This document shows, in pieces, positions 15,705 through 23,436 of a stretch of 35,818 nt of DNA. The notes under the pieces are model-generated. The model was given only the letters and a program-made list of their open reading frames with translations. It did no database searches and was not told the origin of the DNA. Positions within the stretch are counted from its first letter, which is position 1. The number at the start of each line of letters is the position of its first letter. The translations under genes and the position numbers were made by a program. Source of the stretch: Actinomycetota bacterium (GTDB taxonomy: Bacteria > Actinomycetota > Actinomycetes > Streptosporangiales > Streptosporangiaceae); the NCBI GenBank assembly GCA_027326205.1, contig DAHWEX010000483.1:1-35818 (forward strand), read 5' to 3'.

Positions 15705-15721
15705 GTCTCAAATGCTGAGAC
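15705..15721. promoter_or_regulatory. inverted-repeat operator 1, near ndgR
   Basis: GTCTCA-AATGC-TGAGAC is a perfect 6-bp inverted repeat with a 5-nt spacer, 15 nt upstream of the ndgR start. The same sequence pattern recurs at 15788-15804 in front of leuC. It is a strong candidate binding site for the NdgR-like protein, which would act on its own gene. Confidence 0.7.
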
Positions 15722-15760
15722 GAATGGGCAACTGGCTCGGGTGCTCGTGACCGTGGGCGG

Positions 15761-15766
15761 TAGTAT
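15761..15766 (+). promoter_or_regulatory. possible -10 box of leuCD
   Basis: TAGTAT lies between the two operators. No convincing -35 hexamer is seen 16-18 nt upstream, which would fit a promoter needing an activator. Transcription from here would place operator 2 just downstream of the start point. Confidence 0.3.
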
Positions 15767-15787
15767 CGCTCATGTACTGATACTGCC

Positions 15788-15804
15788 GTCTCAAATCGTG
15801 AGAT
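15788..15804. promoter_or_regulatory. inverted-repeat operator 2, near leuC
   Basis: GTCTCA-AATCG-TGAGAT repeats the motif of the ndgR-proximal site with the same 5-nt spacer. It lies 28 nt upstream of the leuC ATG. The two centres are 83 nt apart, about eight helical turns, which would suit cooperative binding or looping. Confidence 0.7.
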
Positions 15805-15832
15805 GCAAATTCTGGCTACTAAGGAGACCCGC

Positions 15833-17260
15833 ATGAGCAGCGCGCCTCGCACGCTCGCGGAGAAGATCTGGGACGCCCATGTGGTGCGCAGCCAGCAGGG
15901 TGAGCCCGACCTGCTCTTCATCGACCTGCACCTCGTGCACGAGGTCACCAGCGCCCAGGCCTTCGACGGGCTGCGCGCCGCCGGCCGCAAGGTAAGGCGG
16001 CCCGACCTCACGCTCGCGACCGAGGACCACAACGTCCCGACCAACCCCGGCATCGGCCCGGGCGCGCCGATCGAGGGCCCGGGCAGCCCGGTGTCCGATC
16101 CGGTCTCCCGCATCCAGCTCGAGACGCTGCGCAGGAACGCCGGCGAGTTCGGTGTCCGGCTGTACCCGATGGGCGACGCCAGCCAGGGCATCGTGCACGT
16201 CATCGGCCCGCAGCTCGGCCTCACCCAGCCGGGCATGACGATCGTCTGCGGCGACTCGCACACCTCGACGCACGGCGCGTTCGGCGCGATCGCGTTCGGC
16301 ATCGGCACCAGCGAGGTCGAGCACGTCCTCGCGACGCAGACGCTGCCGCAGCTCAAGCCGAAGACCATGGCGATCAACATCGAGGGCGCGCTGCCCGAGG
16401 GCGTCTCCGCGAAAGACCTGATCCTCGCGATCATAGCCCAGATCGGCACCGGCGGCGGCCAGGGCTACATCGTCGAGTACCGCGGCGAGGCGATCAGGTC
16501 GCTGTCCATGGAGGGCCGGCTGACCGTCTGCAACATGTGCATCGAGGCGGGCGCGCGGGCCGGGCTCATCGCCCCGGACGAGACCACGTTCGACTACCTC
16601 AGGGGCCGCCCGCACGCGCCCCAGGGTGCCGACTGGGACGCGGCCGTCGAATACTGGAAGTCGCTGGTCACCGACGAGGGCGCGGTCTTCGACCACGAGG
16701 TCACGATCGACGCCACCAGGCTCACCCCGTACGTCACCTGGGGCACGAACCCGGGCCAGGCGCTGCCGCTCGGCGCGAGCGTGCCCGCGCCGGGGGAGAC
16801 CAAGGACCCGAACGGCACCGAGCGGGCGCTGACCTACATGGGCCTGACCGCCGGCACCCCGCTGAAGGAGATCAAGGTCGACACGGTCTTCGTCGGTTCC
16901 TGCACCAACGGCCGGATCGAGGACCTGCGCACCGCCGCCGGCGTCATCAAGGGCCGCAAGGTCGCCGACGGGGTCCGCATGCTCGTCGTCCCCGGGTCGA
17001 TGCAGGTCCGCGCGCAGGCCGAGGCCGAGGGCCTCAACGAGGTCTTCACCGCGGCGGGCGCGGAGTGGCGCTCGGCCGGCTGCTCCATGTGCCTGGGCAT
17101 GAACCCGGACACGCTCCAGCCGGGGGAGCGCTCCGCCTCCACCTCCAACCGCAACTTCGAGGGCCGCCAGGGCAAGGGCGGCCGCACGCACCTGGTGTCG
17201 CCGGTCGTCGCCGCCGCAACGGCCGTCACCGGCCGCCTCACCGCCCCCGCAGACCTGTAA
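15833..17260 (+). CDS. leuC: 3-isopropylmalate dehydratase large subunit
   Basis: The protein has 475 residues. It belongs to the aconitase superfamily and isomerises 2-isopropylmalate to 3-isopropylmalate in leucine synthesis, together with LeuD. The three [4Fe-4S] ligands are present at standard spacing: Cys357 in [12 protein letters not shown], and Cys417 and Cys420 in [13 protein letters not shown]. Other signatures are [20 protein letters not shown] and [11 protein letters not shown] chose the ATG at 15833, preceded by AAGGAG (15821-15826); the frame is open 10 codons further upstream without support. leuD follows after 16 nt. Confidence 0.97.
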   Translation: MSSAPRTLAEKIWDAHVVRSQQGEPDLLFIDLHLVHEVTSAQAFDGLRAAGRKVRRPDLTLATEDHNVPTNPGIGPGAPIEGPGSPVSDPVSRIQLETLRRNAGEFGVRLYPMGDASQGIVHVIGPQLGLTQPGMTIVCGDSHTSTHGAFGAIAFGIGTSEVEHVLATQTLPQLKPKTMAINIEGALPEGVSAKDLILAIIAQIGTGGGQGYIVEYRGEAIRSLSMEGRLTVCNMCIEAGARAGLIAPDETTFDYLRGRPHAPQGADWDAAVEYWKSLVTDEGAVFDHEVTIDATRLTPYVTWGTNPGQALPLGASVPAPGETKDPNGTERALTYMGLTAGTPLKEIKVDTVFVGSCTNGRIEDLRTAAGVIKGRKVADGVRMLVVPGSMQVRAQAEAEGLNEVFTAAGAEWRSAGCSMCLGMNPDTLQPGERSASTSNRNFEGRQGKGGRTHLVSPVVAAATAVTGRLTAPADL

Positions 17261-17276
17261 GGAGACCCGGACCACT

Positions 17277-17999
17277 ATGGAACCGTTCGTTACGCACACC
17301 GGGCGCGCCGTGCCGCTGCGGCGCACCAACGTCGACACCGACCAGATCATCCCGGCCGTGTACCTCAAGCGGGTCACCCGCGAGGGGTTCGGCGACGGCC
17401 TGTTCGCCGCCTGGCGCGAGGACCCGTCGTTCGTCCTGAACCAGGAGCGCTACTCCGGCGCGACGATCCTCGTGGCGGGCACGGACTTCGGCACCGGGTC
17501 GTCGCGCGAGCACGCGGTCTGGGCACTCCTCGACTACGGGTTCCGCGCGGTGATCGCGCCGCGGTTCGGCGACATCTTCCGCAACAACGCCACCAAGGCG
17601 GGCCTGCTCCCGGTGGTGCTCCCGGAGAAGGTCGTCGCGCTCATCCAGGACGCGTCCGAGGGCGTGCCGCCGGCGCAGGTCACGGTCGACCTCGACGCCC
17701 GCGAGGTGCGGGTCGTCGGCGGCGGCCTCGCCGAGGACCTGGTGGAGCCGTTCCAGATCGACGACTACACCCGCTGGCGCCTCATGGAGGGCCTGGACGA
17801 CATCGGCCTGACCCTCCGCCACGAGGACCAGATCTCCGCCTTCGAGGCCACCCGCCCGTCGTTCCTCCCGGCGACGGTGTTATCTCCCGGGGGAATGATC
17901 CCCCCGGGGACCCCCAAATCATGGGGGAGACTGTCTCTCCCCCCGGGGGCCGTCCCCCGGTCCCCCCGATCACGGGGGGAGACTGTCTCTCCCCCGTAG
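17277..17999 (+). CDS. leuD: 3-isopropylmalate dehydratase small subunit with repeat-derived C-terminal tail
   Basis: The protein has 240 residues; the family is usually near 200. The conserved core runs from [26 protein letters not shown] through [13 protein letters not shown] (68-80) to RPSFLPATV at about 201. The remaining 39 residues ([13 protein letters not shown]...) are encoded by a GC-rich palindromic element starting at 17883. That element also supplies the TAG stop. A typical LeuD ends about where the element begins, so the native stop was probably displaced. The extension is Pro/Gly/Arg-rich and likely disordered. AAGGAG 9 nt before the ATG is the ribosome site. Confidence 0.95.
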   Translation: MEPFVTHTGRAVPLRRTNVDTDQIIPAVYLKRVTREGFGDGLFAAWREDPSFVLNQERYSGATILVAGTDFGTGSSREHAVWALLDYGFRAVIAPRFGDIFRNNATKAGLLPVVLPEKVVALIQDASEGVPPAQVTVDLDAREVRVVGGGLAEDLVEPFQIDDYTRWRLMEGLDDIGLTLRHEDQISAFEATRPSFLPATVLSPGGMIPPGTPKSWGRLSLPPGAVPRSPRSRGETVSPP

Positions 18000-18018
18000 C
18001 CCCCTCGCCGGGGCTTCG
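17883..18018 (+). repeat. GC-rich palindromic element over the 3' end of leuD
   Basis: The first 27 nt (17883-17909) are identical to 29854-29880 at the end of coaD and form a CCCGGGGG/CCCCCGGG hairpin. Two GGGGGAGACTGTCTCTCCCC hairpins follow, 52 nt apart. The element ends with CCCCCTCGCCGGGGCTTCG, which is shared with the ndgR copies. The leuD stop codon (17997-17999) lies inside it. Confidence 0.85.
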
Positions 18019-18026
18019 AGTCCGCT

Positions 18027-18074
18027 GATGGCGGATCGTTGGGAGCAACCCGTTGCTCTCAACGATCCGCCATC
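18027..18074 (+). terminator. strong hairpin terminator after leuCD
   Basis: A 23-nt arm (18027-18049, starting GATGGCGGATCGTT) pairs with 18052-18074 (ending AACGATCCGCCATC) with a single G-T wobble and a 2-nt centre. It lies 28 nt after the leuD stop. It has no U-tract, as is common in high-GC actinomycetes. It probably ends leuCD transcription. Confidence 0.75.
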
Positions 18075-18271
18075 TCGCGTTGGGGGCGCTCAGCCGCGGC
18101 CCCCCGGGTACCGGACCGAGCCTGCCGCGCCGGAGCCGCGCCGGAGCCGCTGTCCGCGCACCCGCTCTCACCAGGCACGATACCTGTCCGAAATGTCATG
18201 AAATATCCGGTCGGCATCGAAAAACCGCCTCTGAAAAGGCCCGACACGCCGGGCAATATTCGCTGGGGTTA

Positions 18272-18300
18272 TTGTGTAGTCGGGCTTGATCGCCTAATTT
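18272..18300 (+). promoter_or_regulatory. likely promoter of the HU gene
   Basis: TTGTGT at 18272-18277 and TAATTT at 18295-18300 are separated by 17 nt, a good sigma-70-type arrangement in a locally AT-richer stretch. The predicted start near 18307 leaves a leader of about 68 nt. The stretch from the leuD stop to the HU gene (375 nt) otherwise contains only the terminator and no gene. Confidence 0.5.
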
Positions 18301-18374
18301 CGGGCTGGTCAGGGGTCGCGGCCCAGGCAAGAAGCCGCGAGCGCGGCCTCCCGTGGGGGAACGCAGGAGTGAAT

Positions 18375-18686
18375 ATGAACAAGCGTGATTTGATCGACGC
18401 GCTCTCGGGTCGCCTGGGGGACAAGAAGTCCGCGACCGAGGCGCTGAACGCGGTCCTTGAGACCATTCAGTCGGCGGTGGCGGACGGCGACAAGGTCGCC
18501 ATCACCGGCTTCGGCGTCTTCGAGAAGAGCGAGCGCCCGGCCCGCGTCGCGCGGAACCCCGCCACCGGTGCCGAGATCCAGGTGGCCGCCCAGTCGGTGC
18601 CCAAGTTCCGCCCCGGCGCGGACTTCAAGGCGCTGGTCAACGGCGGCAAGCCCGGCGAGGCGAAGCCGGCCGCCAAGAAGAAGTAG
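18375..18686 (+). CDS. HU-family nucleoid protein with short Lys-rich tail
   Basis: The protein has 103 residues. The HU fold (1-90) begins MNKRDLIDALSGRLGDKKSATEA and includes GFGVFEKSERPARVARNPATG, the arm that inserts into the DNA minor groove. A short tail (GGKPGEAKPAAKKK) follows. Its position next to leuCD matches the tailed HU genes hupS of Streptomyces and hupB of Mycobacterium. Those proteins carry long Lys/Ala/Pro tails (about 100 residues); here only about ten tail residues remain. The ATG follows AGGAG (18365-18369). Confidence 0.94.
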   Translation: MNKRDLIDALSGRLGDKKSATEALNAVLETIQSAVADGDKVAITGFGVFEKSERPARVARNPATGAEIQVAAQSVPKFRPGADFKALVNGGKPGEAKPAAKKK

Positions 18687-18722
18687 CCGGTCTAGCCAGG
18701 CCACGCGAGGGCTGCGGGCAGT

Positions 18723-18765
18723 AACGCACGGCGGCACGGGGGGATCTCCGGTGCCGCCGTGCGTT
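18723..18765. terminator. bidirectional terminator between the HU gene and ddl
   Basis: A perfect 15-bp stem (18723-18737 with 18751-18765) closes a 13-nt loop. The arms are AACGCACGGCGGCAC and its complement. It lies between the stops of two convergent genes, 37 nt after HU and 58 nt after ddl, so it can end both transcripts. Confidence 0.85.
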
Positions 18766-18822
18766 GTCTGGCCCTTCAGCGGCCCGTGCGGGGCCCGGGC
18801 AGGCCCGTGACGAGGCCACGGG

Positions 18823-19959
18823 CTACGACGGCCCGCCGGGCTTGGCGAGCGCGGTGGCGATGATCCTGTCGATGAGCCGCGGCAGCGGCAGCCCGCTGGC
18901 CGCCCACATCACCGGGAACCCGGACGAGGGCGTCATGCCGGGCATCGTGTTGATCTCGTTCACGATGACCTCGCCGGCCGGCGTGTAGAAGAAGTCCACC
19001 CGGGCGAGCCCCTCGCACCCGATCGCGTCGAACCCCGCGCAGGCCAGCGAGCGCACCCGTTCGGCCGCGTCCAGCGGGATCGGCGCGGGGATCTCCATCT
19101 TCGATTCCGGCGCCAGGTACTTGGCCTCGAAGTCGTACCAGGCGGAGTGCGGGTCGACGACGATCATGCCGGGCACGGACGCCTCGGGCGGCCCGCCGTC
19201 GGCCCCTTCGAGCACGGCGCACTCCACCTCGGCGCCGGTGATCGCGGCCTCGGCCAGTACCTTCCTGTCGTACCGCCGTGCCTCCTCGATCGCCGCCTCG
19301 AGCCCGTCGGGCGAGTCGACCCGCGACGTCCCGATCGACGACCCGCCCCGGGCCGGCTTGACGAAGACCGGCCAGCCGAGCTCGGCGACCTCGTCGAACA
19401 CCCGCTTGCGCTCAAGCGACGACGGCGAGGTGCCCCAGTCCCTGTCCCGCACCACGACGTAGGGCCCGACCGGCAGCCCCCGAGTGGCGAACATGAGCTT
19501 CATGTACTCCTTGTCCATGCCGGCGGCCGAGGCGAGCACCCCGGCACCCGCGTACCGGATCCCGGCCATCTCGAGCAGCCCCTGGATCGTCCCGTCCTCG
19601 CCGTAGGCCCCGTGCAGCAACGGCAGCACGACGTCGACCTGGCCGAGTTCCGGCGGCACGGCGGCGGGACCGCTGAACACCAGCGTCCCGCCGCCCGGGC
19701 CGGCCGCGGGCGTCACGGACACCCCGGGCTCCGCCACCGCCTCCACGGACGGCGACGTCCCGGGAGAAAGCGCGAGCCGCGCGGGGTCTCCCGAGGTCAG
19801 CACCCACCGCCCGTCGCGTGCGATGCCGATCGGCACGACCTCGTAGCGGTCCCGGTCAATGGCCCCGAGCACCAGCCCAGCGCTCGCGCACGACACCGCG
19901 TGCTCAGCGCTCCGCCCCCCGAACACCACCGCGACCCGGACCTTGCGCGCCGATCCCAT
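18823..19959 (-). CDS. ddl: D-alanine--D-alanine ligase
   Basis: The protein has 378 residues. This ATP-grasp enzyme makes the D-Ala-D-Ala dipeptide for peptidoglycan. It opens with RVAVVFGGRSAEHAVSCASA. Also present are PLLHGAYGEDGTIQGLLEM, the ATP-binding VFVKPARGGSSIGTSRV, and the C-terminal VNEINTMPGMTPSSGFP. Length and motifs are typical. GGAGGTGGTGC precedes the ATG at 19959. A large imperfect inverted repeat (19981-20045) lies in its leader. Confidence 0.96.
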   Translation of the reverse strand: MGSARKVRVAVVFGGRSAEHAVSCASAGLVLGAIDRDRYEVVPIGIARDGRWVLTSGDPARLALSPGTSPSVEAVAEPGVSVTPAAGPGGGTLVFSGPAAVPPELGQVDVVLPLLHGAYGEDGTIQGLLEMAGIRYAGAGVLASAAGMDKEYMKLMFATRGLPVGPYVVVRDRDWGTSPSSLERKRVFDEVAELGWPVFVKPARGGSSIGTSRVDSPDGLEAAIEEARRYDRKVLAEAAITGAEVECAVLEGADGGPPEASVPGMIVVDPHSAWYDFEAKYLAPESKMEIPAPIPLDAAERVRSLACAGFDAIGCEGLARVDFFYTPAGEVIVNEINTMPGMTPSSGFPVMWAASGLPLPRLIDRIIATALAKPGGPS

Positions 19960-19980
19960 GCACCACCTCCGCTGCTCTGG

Positions 19981-20045
19981 CGAACTGCCTTTTCCTGATG
20001 CCCCTGGCCGGTCAGCTCCTCACAGCAAGGCAGGAAAAGACAGTT
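19981..20045 (-). repeat. imperfect inverted repeat in the ddl leader
   Basis: GAACTGCCTTTTCCTG (19981-19996) and CAGGAAAAGACAGTTC (20030-20045) are complementary at 15 of 16 positions around a 33-nt loop. It sits 21-86 nt upstream of the ddl start and after the PLP-enzyme stop on the same strand. It may be a terminator for the upstream gene, a leader structure, or a remnant of a small mobile element. The AT content of the arms is unusual for this genome. Confidence 0.6.
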
Positions 20046-20189
20046 CGGTCAACCCGAAGATGTTAGCCGCTGACCAGCCAGTGCATGGTTCCTAGTCATT
20101 AAGTCCAGGTGTGCGCGGTTGCGCGGTCCGCTCGCGAACCGGTGGGCCGGCCACGGGAATACCGAACGGGCCGCTGCTCCGCCCGCACC

Positions 20190-21437
20190 TCAGCCTTCTC
20201 CGTTGCGGCTGGGCCGGCCGAGGGTCTCAAGGGCGACGAACGCGTCGCTGATCAGGTCCTCGGCGTCTTCCAGGCCCACAGAGAAGCGGACCGCGCCCGC
20301 GTCGATGCCGGCGGCCGCCAGGGCCCGGTCGTCGAACTGGCGGTGCGTTGTCGACGCGACGTGGGAAACGACCGTGTGCGTGCCGCCGAGCGAGGACGCC
20401 GGGACCGCCAGCCGCAGCGCGCTCGCGAACGCGAGCCCGGCCTCGCGGCCGCCGAAGGGCGTGACGGTGACGATCGCGCCGAACCGCACCCCCTCGGGTC
20501 CGGCGTCGAACGTCCGCCGGGCCAGCTCGTGGCCCGCGTGCGTCGCCAGGCCGGGGTAGTCGACGTAGGCGACCGCCGGGTGCTTGGCGAGCGTGGCGGC
20601 GAACACCGAGGCCGTCGCGCACTGGCGGCGCACCCGCACGGGCAGCGTCTCAAGCCCCCGCCGCAGCAGGAACGCGTCGTCGGGCGAGAGCGAGCCCCCG
20701 GTGTCGATCCGCGTCGCGCGGATCTGCCCGATCAGCTCAAGGGACCCGGTGACCACGCCGCCGGTGACGTCCGAGTGCCCGCCGATGTACTTGGTCGCGG
20801 AGTGGATGACGAGGTCGGCGCCGTGCTCGAGCGGCCGGCAGATCACCGGCGGCGCGAGCGTCGAGTCCACGACGAGCATCGCTCCCGCCGAGTGCGCGAT
20901 CTCCGCGAGCTGCCGCAGGTCGGCCACCGCCGTCGTCGGGTTCGCGATCGTCTCCGCGAAGATGATCCGCGTCGCGGGCCGCATGGCCATGCGCACCGCG
21001 TCGAGGTCGGTGATGTCGACGAAGTCAGTCTCGACCCCGAACCTGGTCATGACGTTGCGCAGCAGGCTGTAGGTGCCGCCGTAGACGGCAGCGGGAGCCA
21101 CCACGTGCGCGCCCGCCCGGGCGAACGCCCAGAACACCCCGGAGATCGCCGCCATCCCCGACGCGAACGCCTGGGCCGCGGGCCAGCGCTGCAGGTTGGC
21201 GCCTTCCAGGGCGGCCACGGCCCGGGCGAACGCGTCGACCGTCGGGTTGTCGATCCTGCTGTAGCTGTAGCCGGGTACCTGGTCGCCGAGCACGGCCGCG
21301 TACTCCTGCGCCGAGGAGAACGCCCAGCCGGCGGTCCGGTAGACGGGCGTGCCAGCCGGCCGCTGCGCGGTCTCGGGCGGCGGCGGCAGGTGCACCGCCC
21401 CGGTGTTCTCCCCGAGCTGCCGTCGAGCTATATCCAC
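20190..21437 (-). CDS. PLP-dependent transsulfuration enzyme (cystathionine gamma-synthase/lyase family)
   Basis: The protein has 415 residues and belongs to the Cys/Met metabolism PLP family. Signatures are GYSYSRIDNPTVDAF (56-70), ASGMAAISGVFW, the PLP-contacting Tyr in AAVYGGTYSLL, VVDSTLAPP (189-197), and the Schiff-base lysine Lys216 in HSATKYIGGHSDV. The family includes cystathionine gamma-synthase, gamma- and beta-lyases and O-acetylhomoserine sulfhydrylase. The motif does not settle which reaction applies. It sits between gpsA and ddl on the same strand, 45 nt after gpsA's upstream neighbour would be read through, so it may be part of a loose operon. No start ambiguity is obvious at 21437. 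Confidence 0.88.
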   Translation of the reverse strand: MDIARRQLGENTGAVHLPPPPETAQRPAGTPVYRTAGWAFSSAQEYAAVLGDQVPGYSYSRIDNPTVDAFARAVAALEGANLQRWPAAQAFASGMAAISGVFWAFARAGAHVVAPAAVYGGTYSLLRNVMTRFGVETDFVDITDLDAVRMAMRPATRIIFAETIANPTTAVADLRQLAEIAHSAGAMLVVDSTLAPPVICRPLEHGADLVIHSATKYIGGHSDVTGGVVTGSLELIGQIRATRIDTGGSLSPDDAFLLRRGLETLPVRVRRQCATASVFAATLAKHPAVAYVDYPGLATHAGHELARRTFDAGPEGVRFGAIVTVTPFGGREAGLAFASALRLAVPASSLGGTHTVVSHVASTTHRQFDDRALAAAGIDAGAVRFSVGLEDAEDLISDAFVALETLGRPSRNGEG

Positions 21438-21482
21438 TTCTCAGGCTCCAAGAAAGGTCAAGCTATTCCCCCGTAGCGAACA

Positions 21483-22565
21483 CTAGCGGACCGCGTCTGC
21501 CCCGGGCGGGCGGTACACACAGGTCACTCCCGGAGGGGACGCGGGCCGCCCCTCCGGTAACTCGGCGCCGTACCACTCCGGCTTGGCGGAGCGGGACATG
21601 AGCACGGCCGCGGCGTCGCCGACGGTCAGCCTGCCGGTGATAACCGCGCCGACGACTTCGGTGATCGGCATCTCCGCGCCGTGCTTGCGAGCGAGTTCAA
21701 GCACGGGGGCGTAGGACGTGACGCCCTCGGCGGTCTGCGTGGTCAGCTCCTTGGCCTGGGCGACGTTCAGGCCCTGCCCCAGGTACTCGCCGAACCGCCG
21801 GTTCCGCGACAGCGGCGACGAGCAGGTCGCCACCAGGTCGCCCATCCCGGCCAGTCCGGCGAAGGTCCTGCGGTCCGCGCCCATCGCCTCCCCGAGCCGC
21901 GCTATCTCGGCGAGCCCGCGGGTGATCAGCATCGCCTTGGTGTTGTCGCCGAGGCCGAGCGCGACCCCCATGCCGACCGCGAGCGCGATGACGTTCTTCA
22001 CCACCCCGCCGAGCTCGCACCCGAGCACGTCGGTGTTCCAGTAGGGCCGGAAGTAGTCGGTGTGGCAGGCCCGCTGCAGCAACTGGGCCGACAGCTCGTC
22101 GCAGCAGGCCACCACCGACGCGGCGAACTGCCGCTCGGCGATCTCCCGCGCCAGGTTCGGCCCGGAGACCACCGCGACGCGGGCGGCGGGAACATCGAGG
22201 ACCTCGCGGATGACCTCGCTCATCCGCTTGCGCGAGCCGAGTTCGATGCCCTTCATCAGGGAGACGAGCAGGGACTCGCCGGGGACGAGCGGCGCCCACG
22301 CGGTCAGGTTCGCCCGCAGGGTCTGGGCCGGCACCGAGAGCACCACGAGGTCCGCCCCGTCCAGCGCCTCGGCGATGTCCGTCGTCGCGGTCAGCGTCGC
22401 CGGCAGCGTGATACCGGGCAGGTACCGGGGGTTCTGGTGGAGGCGGGTGACCGCCGCGGCGACCTCCGTGCCGCGCGCCCACAGCGTGACCGGCGTGCCC
22501 GCGTCGCAAAGGACCTGCGCGAACGTCGTTCCCCACGACCCCGCGCCGAGAACGGCCGCCTTCAC
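21483..22565 (-). CDS. gpsA: glycerol-3-phosphate dehydrogenase [NAD(P)+]
   Basis: The protein has 360 residues. It makes sn-glycerol-3-phosphate from dihydroxyacetone phosphate for phospholipid synthesis. The Rossmann motif AAVLGAGSWGTTFAQVL is at the N-terminus. VSLMKGIELGSRKRMSEV, SGPNLAREIAERQFAAS, the catalytic Lys in LGGVVKNVIALAVG, and GLAGMGDLVATCSSPLSRN follow. The GTG start overlaps the stop of the acyltransferase gene (GTGA), so the two are translationally coupled. The frame continues upstream only as a shadow. Confidence 0.95.
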   Translation of the reverse strand: MKAAVLGAGSWGTTFAQVLCDAGTPVTLWARGTEVAAAVTRLHQNPRYLPGITLPATLTATTDIAEALDGADLVVLSVPAQTLRANLTAWAPLVPGESLLVSLMKGIELGSRKRMSEVIREVLDVPAARVAVVSGPNLAREIAERQFAASVVACCDELSAQLLQRACHTDYFRPYWNTDVLGCELGGVVKNVIALAVGMGVALGLGDNTKAMLITRGLAEIARLGEAMGADRRTFAGLAGMGDLVATCSSPLSRNRRFGEYLGQGLNVAQAKELTTQTAEGVTSYAPVLELARKHGAEMPITEVVGAVITGRLTVGDAAAVLMSRSAKPEWYGAELPEGRPASPPGVTCVYRPPGADAVR

Positions 22566-23308
22566 GAGGAACCAGGATCGGCTTCGAGTGACGGCTGCTG
22601 CGGCTTTGACTTCGCGGGGTCGTACGAGACGGCGGGCGGCTGCTCGTCGCGCAGGGAGGCCAGCAGGGCCGTCACGTCGGCCATGATCGCGTCGGTGGCG
22701 GCGCGCAGGGCCTTCGCCGAGGTCTGCTTGCCGGCCCATGCGGACAGGTCGACGGGCTTGCCTGCTACGGTACGGACGGTTTGCCGTGGCCACAGCTTGG
22801 GTTTCGTGCTGCCGTACGGGAGGACGTTCTGGGTACCCCAGCGCGCGACCGGGATCACCGGGACGCCGGTCGTGAGGGCGAGCCGGGCGACGCCGGTCTT
22901 GCCGACCATCGGCCACAGGCCCGGGTCGCGGGTGGCGGTGCCCTCGGGGTAGATGATCACCGCCGCGCCTTCCTTCAGCGCGTCCTCGGCCTGCCGCAGC
23001 GCCTGCGCCGCGTCCTTGGCGCCCCGGTTGACCGGGATCTGGCCGCAGCCGTAGAGCAGCCTCCCGATGAACTTCACCTTGAAAGCGGAGGCCTTGATCA
23101 TGAACGTCGGGTAGCGTCCGGCACCGTAGAAGAACACGCAGTCGGTGCCCCAGTCGGCGTACGACATGTGGTTCGGCGCGAGGATCACCGGGCCGGTCTT
23201 GGGAATGTTCTCCTGTCCCGCCCACTTGTTCCTGACCAGTGCGTGGATGAGGGGGCGAAACACTATGACCGTGAACAGCCGCCAGGCAGGCGAATAAGAC
23301 TTGCTCAT
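22562..23308 (-). CDS. 1-acyl-sn-glycerol-3-phosphate acyltransferase (PlsC family)
   Basis: The protein has 248 residues. The acyltransferase HX4D motif is NHMSYAD (His47, Asp52). Later blocks are GQIPVNRG and IYPEGTATRD. A hydrophobic N-terminal stretch (about 10-25) may anchor it to the membrane. It would acylate lysophosphatidic acid to phosphatidic acid. Overlap with gpsA links glycerol-3-phosphate supply and its acylation in one transcript. The start at 23308 is divergent from cofC with a 128-nt shared promoter region. Confidence 0.92.
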   Translation of the reverse strand: MSKSYSPAWRLFTVIVFRPLIHALVRNKWAGQENIPKTGPVILAPNHMSYADWGTDCVFFYGAGRYPTFMIKASAFKVKFIGRLLYGCGQIPVNRGAKDAAQALRQAEDALKEGAAVIIYPEGTATRDPGLWPMVGKTGVARLALTTGVPVIPVARWGTQNVLPYGSTKPKLWPRQTVRTVAGKPVDLSAWAGKQTSAKALRAATDAIMADVTALLASLRDEQPPAVSYDPAKSKPQQPSLEADPGSS

Positions 23309-23436
23309 CTACGACAGGCCTTCCATGATCCGGTTCCGCACCCCATGCTCCCAAGTTTGCCCGGGAACCCGCTCTCCTCGCCTTCATCCCCCGGCCGGCA
23401 GGTCCGGCATGGTGAAAAAGAGCAAGGTCCCGCCTG

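Noticed and set aside
20109-21476. 455-residue plus-strand open frame opposite the PLP enzyme
   Set aside because: Shadow of a gene with a clear PLP motif; composition is Arg/Asp/Gly-rich with no recognisable family.
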